This document shows positions 24,669-29,689 of a stretch of 29,689 nucleotides of DNA, piece after piece. This DNA comes from JBBQBQ01 sp038317685 (GTDB taxonomy: Bacteria > Desulfobacterota > Desulfuromonadia > Desulfuromonadales > DDH964). The stretch spans positions 1-29,689 of the forward strand of contig JBBQBQ010000006.1 in assembly GCA_038317685.1 (NCBI GenBank). Reading direction: 5' to 3'. How positions within the stretch are numbered: the stretch's first letter is position 1; each line of letters begins with the position of its first letter. The notes under the pieces were generated by a model that saw only the letters and a program-made list of their open reading frames with translations, did no database searches and was not told the DNA's origin. The translations under genes were made by a program, and so were the position numbers.

Positions 24669-27191
24669 TCACCCATCGAGCATCAGCCGCAACCTGCCCA
24701 GGAGTTCCAGCGGCTGGAACGGCTTGTTAATGAGCACCACCTCTTCCTCGTCCACGTTGCGATTTCGGAGGAAGTCGGCGGTATAGCCGCTGGAGAAGAG
24801 AATCTTTGTCCCCGGGTGTTGCCTCCAGATCTCGTCTGCCGCCTCCTTGCCGCTCTGCTTCGGCATGATCATGTCCATCAAAATCAGACCGATCTTGTCA
24901 CGGTGGGCGGTGAAATGGGCCACGGCCTCCTTGCCGTCGGCCGCCAGGATGACCTTATAGCCGTAACCGGTCAGGATTTTTTCGACCAGGGTGGCAACCG
25001 CGGCATCATCCTCGGCCACCAGGATGGTCTCACCCCTGCCGAAGGCCGGTGCCGGTTGGGGCTCCGTTTTCCTTGGGAAACCAACCTGTTCCAGCAGCGG
25101 CAGGTAGATCCGGAAAGTTGTTCCTGTGCCCGGTTCGCTGTAGAGATTGATAAAGCCGTTGTGCTGCTTGACGATTCCGTAGACGATCGCCATGCCGAGG
25201 CCGGTCCCTTTACCGGTCTCTTTGGTGGTGAAGAACGGCTCGAAGATCTTCTTTTGAGTCTCCACGCTCATGCCGCAGCCCGTGTCAAAGACGGAAACGA
25301 CCGCAAAGTTGCCGGCCTGCCCAACGCCCTGAGCCTCAACGAAGGACGCATCAATCTTCTGGACCCCGGTCTCAATGGTCAACAGGCCTCCTTGCGGCAT
25401 GGCATCACGGGCGTTGGTGGTCAGATTGATCAAGACCTGTTCTATCTGCCCGCTGTCGACGGAGACCGGCAGGTCACCCGGATGGAAAATGGAGGTCAGG
25501 GTGATGTCTTCTCCGATGACCCGCACCAGAAACTTCTGCAGATTCTGAACCAGGTCGTTCAGATTCAGAATTTTGGGGTCCATGACCTGTTTACGGCTGA
25601 AGGCCAGCAGCCCATTGGTGAGTTGGGCGGCTTTTTCGGCTGCAGCCATGATCTGGTCCAGCCTGTCCCGCTGCTGCTCATTCAGGTTCTCCCCCATTTT
25701 TAACAGGCCGCCATAGCCCATGATCACCGAAAGAATATTGTTGAAATCGTGGGCCACCCCGCCTGCCAACTGGCCGATCGCCTCCATCTTCTGGGATTGG
25801 CGGAGCTGCTCCGCCAGGAACTTTTGCCCGGTGATGTCATGAACGATGGAATGTTGCAGGACCTTGCCCTTTGATTGGATGTTGCTGCTGAAGACCTCCA
25901 CCTCCCGGATGGATCCATCGGCCAGCCGGTGGCGAAACTCGAAATGAACCCGTTTTTCGGCCGCGGCCCGCGCCCTCTCCTCCCGAATTTCCTCCGCCGA
26001 AAGAGTGTTGATCTCCTGAATTTTCATCTGTTTGAGCTGTTCCCTCGGCCATCCGTAAAAATTCACCGCCGCTTCATTCGCGTCAAGGATCGCGCCCGTA
26101 TCGGAATCGATCATCAGCTTGACGGCGCCGTGATTATCGAACAGATTCCGGTAAAATCGCTCGCTTTCGGCGAGAGCACGTTCGGCACGCTTGCGCTTGG
26201 TAATGTCATGGGCCATGCCGCGAACAATCGGCGCCGCCACGCCCCCGGTGCGCAGGGTGTTTTGATATTCCCAGATGCGTTGCTCACCGGTCTTTGCCAA
26301 TATCGCCATGAGCCCGCTTGCGGATCCCTGCGCCGTGATGGTTTTCAGGTATTCATCAAATTGATGGGCGGTTCCCGGGACCAGAAAATCACCCAGATTC
26401 TTCCCCAGCAGGGAGTCCCGGTCATAGCCGAGGACCTCCGCAGCCCAGGGGTTCACGGAAAGGAGGCGTCCTTCCAGATCGTGGGTGCAGATGAGGTCCT
26501 GACTGTTTTCCACCAGGTCGCGATACCGGTCCTCGCTCACCAGGAGGTTTACCTCCGCTTCCTGTCGTTCGAGGAGCTGCCGGGTCAGGTTTTGTTTGGT
26601 TGCCTGCAGGTCCGTCAAGGTGCGGAAAGCCAGGAACTGATCCGAGAGGATCTTGCCGACCAGGATCGTCGCCAGCGGATAGAGGAGAATCACCGGCAGG
26701 CCAAGGCTCTTGATAACCGTCAGTCCGGTCCCTTCGGGAAGGGTGAACATCAAAGCGAGCATCGTCAGGTGAACGACCAGGCCGAAGCCGTAGAGCTGCC
26801 CCGTGGAGGGCGGTAGATCCTCCCGTTTGAACCGGGAATGGACCAACAGGCCGATCCCTGCCGAAGCGAGGATCACCAGCACGCCCGTGAGGGTCCCGGC
26901 TCCGCCCATGGCCAGGCGACACCCCACCGCCATGGCACTGGCGACGGTCGCGGCCCAGGGGCCGAAGAAGAGGGCGCAGAGACTTAACATGATGGAGCGG
27001 CCGTCAAAAATCAGGCCGGGTCCCATATTCAGCGGGTGCAGCATGCCGAGGACGGAGGCTCCGCCGAAGAGGAGGCCTTGCAGCAGCAGCCCCAGGCGCG
27101 TCGGCCGGCTCCAGTGCTTGTCGATAAAGCCGGAGACAATGCTGAGGGCCACCAGTAGCGCCAGGTTGAGGATCAAATCGATATAGATCAT
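24669..27191 (-). CDS. Hybrid histidine kinase: 5TM LytS-like sensor, two PAS, HisKA-HATPase, C-terminal receiver
   Basis: An 840-aa membrane-bound hybrid kinase. Residues 1-190 hold about six hydrophobic segments with LIFDGRSIMLSLCALFFGPW and a GAGTLTGVLVILASAGIG stretch, resembling the 5TMR-LYT domain of LytS-type sensors. Two PAS domains follow (about 218-335 and 342-460). The HisKA phospho-acceptor is His481 in GGVAHDFNN, followed by N-, G1- and G2-box motifs (INLTTNARDAM, DTGCGM, GKGTGLGMAIVYGIV). The C-terminal receiver has phospho-acceptor Asp773 in LILMDMIMP and a conserved Lys in LINKPFQ. It has no DNA-binding or GGDEF output, so signals must leave through a phosphotransfer partner. 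It is the third gene of a probable operon, 54 bp after the diguanylate cyclase. Confidence 0.93.
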   Translation of the reverse strand: MIYIDLILNLALLVALSIVSGFIDKHWSRPTRLGLLLQGLLFGGASVLGMLHPLNMGPGLIFDGRSIMLSLCALFFGPWAATVASAMAVGCRLAMGGAGTLTGVLVILASAGIGLLVHSRFKREDLPPSTGQLYGFGLVVHLTMLALMFTLPEGTGLTVIKSLGLPVILLYPLATILVGKILSDQFLAFRTLTDLQATKQNLTRQLLERQEAEVNLLVSEDRYRDLVENSQDLICTHDLEGRLLSVNPWAAEVLGYDRDSLLGKNLGDFLVPGTAHQFDEYLKTITAQGSASGLMAILAKTGEQRIWEYQNTLRTGGVAAPIVRGMAHDITKRKRAERALAESERFYRNLFDNHGAVKLMIDSDTGAILDANEAAVNFYGWPREQLKQMKIQEINTLSAEEIREERARAAAEKRVHFEFRHRLADGSIREVEVFSSNIQSKGKVLQHSIVHDITGQKFLAEQLRQSQKMEAIGQLAGGVAHDFNNILSVIMGYGGLLKMGENLNEQQRDRLDQIMAAAEKAAQLTNGLLAFSRKQVMDPKILNLNDLVQNLQKFLVRVIGEDITLTSIFHPGDLPVSVDSGQIEQVLINLTTNARDAMPQGGLLTIETGVQKIDASFVEAQGVGQAGNFAVVSVFDTGCGMSVETQKKIFEPFFTTKETGKGTGLGMAIVYGIVKQHNGFINLYSEPGTGTTFRIYLPLLEQVGFPRKTEPQPAPAFGRGETILVAEDDAAVATLVEKILTGYGYKVILAADGKEAVAHFTAHRDKIGLILMDMIMPKQSGKEAADEIWRQHPGTKILFSSGYTADFLRNRNVDEEEVVLINKPFQPLELLGRLRLMLDG

Positions 27192-27245
27192 GACTGCCTT
27201 TTCCCCTTTGGAATTCGGCTTATCTTCGTGTCCAGCGTGCCGAGC

Positions 27246-28445
27246 CTAACCTGCCTCCACCCGATTGCGCCCGTTTTCCTTGGCGAGGTACAGGGCGTCG
27301 TCGGCCCGCTTGACCAGCTCGTCGTCGGACCGGACCATCCCCTCACCCATGGTTGCCACCCCGAGGCTTAAGGTCAAGACCTGTAGCGGCAGCGATTTGG
27401 GATGAGCCAGGGTGAGACCTTGAACGGCCGCCCGGACCTGCTCGGCGACATGGCGGGCGCCGTTTTCGGGGGTGTTCGGCAGGAGGATAATGAACTCCTC
27501 GCCACCGTAACGGGCGCAGAAATCGGCGGGCCGCTTCAAGCTCCCGGCGATGGCCTTGGCCACGGCCTTCAGGCATTCATCGCCGGCGGCGTGGCCATAG
27601 GTGTCGTTATAGAGTTTGAAATGGTCGACATCGCACATGATTACCGACAAGGGGGCGCTCTCCCGTTTGGCGCGCCGGAATTCCTGAAGGATGGTCTCGG
27701 AAAAACTGCGGCGGTTGGGGATGCCGGTCAGCGCGTCGATCACCGATTGTCGCTGCAGCAGTTCCGTGTAGTTCTCCAGCCGAGCACCGAAGAAGAGGAT
27801 GCCGAGGGTCCCGACCAGGCCGATCCCGAGGTGGCCGGCGGCCAGAGCTTTGACCGGGACGGCCTGCCCGAAGGGGAGGGTGACGCTGATCCCCCCCCGG
27901 ATATCCCCCTCCTTGTAGCCCTGGGCGGCATGGCATTGAAGACAGGGCTTATCGGTCAGCAGGGGGGCCATGTAGAAGAAGGCGGGGGCCCCTTGGTTGC
28001 TGAAGAAGGCGCCAACCTCCTTCTTGCCCCGCGCAAAGGCTTCCAGCGCCTCCCGTTCCCGGGCGGTGGGGGCGTTCTCAGGGCGAAGGGGGCGCAGGCT
28101 GGTGATATGGAACCTGGTTCCTTCCTGCCGGGCCGCGATCTCCGAGATCTGGCGGGTCATATAGGCGGGGTTGATCTTGGTCAGGGTCAACTCCGGACTG
28201 ATCTTCAGGTCCCGGCCGGGGATCGGCAGGTAGGGATTGGGATGGGTCTTTTCGGCCACCGGAACATAAACCCCGCCGTGCTGGGCATTCCAGGAGCGGG
28301 TGATCACGATCTGGTCGAAGAAGCTGCGTGCGGTGCGCAGGGCGATCTCGTCCCGGGACCGCTCGGCCGCGGCATGGTTCCAGAGGAAGGACGCGCCGAC
28401 GATTGCGACCCAGACGACGACCCCGATAACCGTAAGTTTCCTCAT
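27246..28445 (-). CDS. Diguanylate cyclase with periplasmic c-type haem sensor (Tll0287/DUF3365-like) domain
   Basis: A 399-aa inner-membrane protein making c-di-GMP from two GTP. A first membrane segment (residues 6-23) is followed by a periplasmic domain of about 170 residues. It resembles the Tll0287/DUF3365 family and carries one c-type haem site, C168-L-Q-C-H172. A second membrane segment lies at about 203-223. The GGDEF domain begins near DALTGIPNRRSF and has the active-site GGEEF (314-318). The inhibitory I-site RPAD (305-308) is intact with canonical 5-residue spacing, so product feedback is expected. The haem could sense redox state or a gas ligand. AGGAGG lies 6 nt before the ATG. 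It is flanked on both sides by hybrid kinases on the same strand, with a gap of 22 nt after the upstream gene. Confidence 0.93.
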   Translation of the reverse strand: MRKLTVIGVVVWVAIVGASFLWNHAAAERSRDEIALRTARSFFDQIVITRSWNAQHGGVYVPVAEKTHPNPYLPIPGRDLKISPELTLTKINPAYMTRQISEIAARQEGTRFHITSLRPLRPENAPTAREREALEAFARGKKEVGAFFSNQGAPAFFYMAPLLTDKPCLQCHAAQGYKEGDIRGGISVTLPFGQAVPVKALAAGHLGIGLVGTLGILFFGARLENYTELLQRQSVIDALTGIPNRRSFSETILQEFRRAKRESAPLSVIMCDVDHFKLYNDTYGHAAGDECLKAVAKAIAGSLKRPADFCARYGGEEFIILLPNTPENGARHVAEQVRAAVQGLTLAHPKSLPLQVLTLSLGVATMGEGMVRSDDELVKRADDALYLAKENGRNRVEAG

Positions 28446-28461
28446 CCGATCCTCCTGCCGC

Positions 28462-28480
28462 GGCTGGTTAACAACCAGCC
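28462..28480. other. Perfect hairpin spanning the stop codon of the upstream kinase gene
   Basis: GGCTGGTT (28462-28469) and AACCAGCC (28473-28480) form an 8-bp perfect stem around a 3-nt loop that contains part of the TAA stop. No T-run follows on the - strand, so it is more likely an RNA-processing or translation-spacing element than a terminator. Confidence 0.4.
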
Positions 28481-29689
28481 TGTTTTCCGCCTTGGTTCAG
28501 CACGTCCCGGAGTTTCCCAGCCAGATCCCTGATCGAAAACGGCTTCTGAATGAAGTGCAGACCGTTGTCGAGCACCCCGTTTTGGGAAATGACGTCGGCC
28601 GTATAGCCGGACATGAACAGGACCTTGAGTTTCGAGTCAAGGTCCTGCAGGTGTCGGGACAGGGCCTGGCCGTCCATCCCCGGCATGACGACGTCGGTCA
28701 TCAGCAGATCGATAGTGCCGGGGTGCTCCCTGGCCAGGGTCATGGACTCGGCCGGGGTGACCGCCGCCAGCACCCGATAGCCGAGACTCTCCAGCATCAT
28801 CCGGCTCATCTCCAGCAGCTCCGGCTGATCCTCCACCAGCAGGATGGTCTCGTTGCCGGAGCTGACCGGGAGCTCCGGGACGCTCGCCCCGGGCTGCTCG
28901 ATCGGGCTGGTGCAGCGGAGGAAGTAAATCCCGAAGGTCGTCCCCTGCCCGGGCTCGCTGGCGACGCTGATGGCGCCGTGGTTCTGTTTGACGATGCCGT
29001 AGACCGTCGCCAGTCCCAGCCCGGTCCCTTTTCCCAACTCCTTGGTGGTGAAAAACGGCTCGAAGATCCGGGCCTGGATCGCGGAGTCCATCCCGGCGCC
29101 GTTGTCGCGGATGGTCAACAGGACATAGTCACCAGGAGGGCATTCGTCCTGGATGCTGCCGATGGGGCCCTCGCAAAGGGTGTTGCGGGTCTCGATGGTC
29201 ACCTCGCCGCCGGCGGGGAGGGCGTCCTTGGCGTTGACGCAGAGGTTGGCCAGCAGTTGGTTGATCTGTCCGGGGTCCATGCGGATCGGCCACAGGCTTG
29301 CACCGGGGAGCCAGGCGAGGTCGATGTTTTCGCCGATGAGCCGCCGCAGCATCTTGAGCATGCTTTCCACGGTTTCGTTGAGGTCGAGGACCTGGGGCGT
29401 GATCGGCTGCTGCCGGGCAAAGGCCAGGAGCTGCCGGGTCAGATCGGCGGACCGCTCGGCGGCCTTGCGGATCTCCTGCAGGCGGTCGAAAAGCGGCAGG
29501 TTCGGGGTCAGCTTCATCAGGGCCAACTCGGCGTGACCGAGGATCACCCCCAGCATGTTGTTGAAATCGTGAGCGACCCCCCCCGCCAGCTGCCCGATCG
29601 ACTCCATCTTCTGGGATTGGCTCAACTGCAACTGTAACTTCTCCCGTTCCGCCACCTCCCGTTGATGCTCGATCAGCTTCTCCTCAAGC
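28468..29689 (-). CDS. Hybrid histidine kinase, HisKA-HATPase-receiver (5' end outside window)
   Basis: The frame is open to the right edge, with LEEKLIEHQREVAEREKLQ, a coiled-coil linker typical of a preceding sensor domain, so at least 406 residues are seen and the N-terminus is missing. HisKA has its phospho-acceptor in GGVAHDFNN (His codon 29569-29571). The ATPase domain shows ANLCVNAKDAL, DNGAGM and GKGTGLGLATVYGIV. The receiver follows with phospho-acceptor Asp in LLMTDVVMPGMDG (codon 28693-28695) and FIQKPFS. The core is the same subtype as the kinase at 24669-27191 (shared SQKMExIGQLAGGVAHDFNN), suggesting duplication. It would be the first gene in the window of a kinase-cyclase-kinase operon. 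Confidence 0.92.
   Translation of the reverse strand, partial: LEEKLIEHQREVAEREKLQLQLSQSQKMESIGQLAGGVAHDFNNMLGVILGHAELALMKLTPNLPLFDRLQEIRKAAERSADLTRQLLAFARQQPITPQVLDLNETVESMLKMLRRLIGENIDLAWLPGASLWPIRMDPGQINQLLANLCVNAKDALPAGGEVTIETRNTLCEGPIGSIQDECPPGDYVLLTIRDNGAGMDSAIQARIFEPFFTTKELGKGTGLGLATVYGIVKQNHGAISVASEPGQGTTFGIYFLRCTSPIEQPGASVPELPVSSGNETILLVEDQPELLEMSRMMLESLGYRVLAAVTPAESMTLAREHPGTIDLLMTDVVMPGMDGQALSRHLQDLDSKLKVLFMSGYTADVISQNGVLDNGLHFIQKPFSIRDLAGKLRDVLNQGGKQAGC

Overview
This is a GC-rich, gene-dense bacterial window. Several features suggest a dissimilatory metal- or sulfur-reducing deltaproteobacterium of the Desulfuromonadales (Geobacter/Desulfuromonas type): a 13-haem lipoprotein cytochrome, a diguanylate cyclase with a c-type haem motif, REC-ended hybrid histidine kinases, a sigma-54 activator with a clean -24/-12 promoter, and a GspE/PilB-like ATPase with MshEN-type repeats. 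That assignment is inference from gene content; no rRNA or other phylogenetic marker is present. No tRNA, rRNA, CRISPR array, insertion sequence or phage gene was seen, and no stretch above 300 bp lacks a gene.

Left half (1-16971), all on the + strand. (a) The 3' part of a multihaem c-type cytochrome ending in a strong terminator. (b) proC, proline biosynthesis. (c) A PAS-PAS-AAA+-Fis sigma-54 activator, followed after 3 nt by a perfect 36-bp palindrome, an IHF-like site and a consensus sigma-54 promoter. (d) The proline catabolic pair, 1-pyrroline-5-carboxylate dehydrogenase and proline dehydrogenase. (e) A complete branched-chain/hydrophobic amino-acid ABC transporter, livK-H-M-G-F, with a GC-rich hairpin between livK and livH. 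(f) A tandem universal stress protein, a MATE/ANKH-like membrane protein and two EamA-type exporters. Parts (b)-(e) read as an amino-acid uptake and proline oxidation locus.

Right half (17063-29689), all on the - strand. In transcription order it holds: a hybrid histidine kinase cut by the window edge, a haem-c GGDEF protein and a second hybrid kinase with a LytS-like 5TM sensor (one probable operon); trmFO-maf; yggS; gph-like phosphatase and a second MATE/ANKH-like protein; a stand-alone GspE/PilB-like ATPase; and a 73-aa cysteine-rich protein. The convergent junction near 17000 and the yggS/maf gap each hold one copy of an inverted-repeat element.

The most original observation is a shared operator-like motif (TATGCA-N4-TGCATA). 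It occurs at the centre of the 36-bp palindrome upstream of the proline-catabolic promoter and twice in tandem upstream of the regulator's own gene, which gives a testable autoregulated sigma-54 circuit for proline degradation. Second in interest are the haem-bound diguanylate cyclase set between two hybrid kinases, and the small Cys-rich protein whose stop codon lies inside a repeat.
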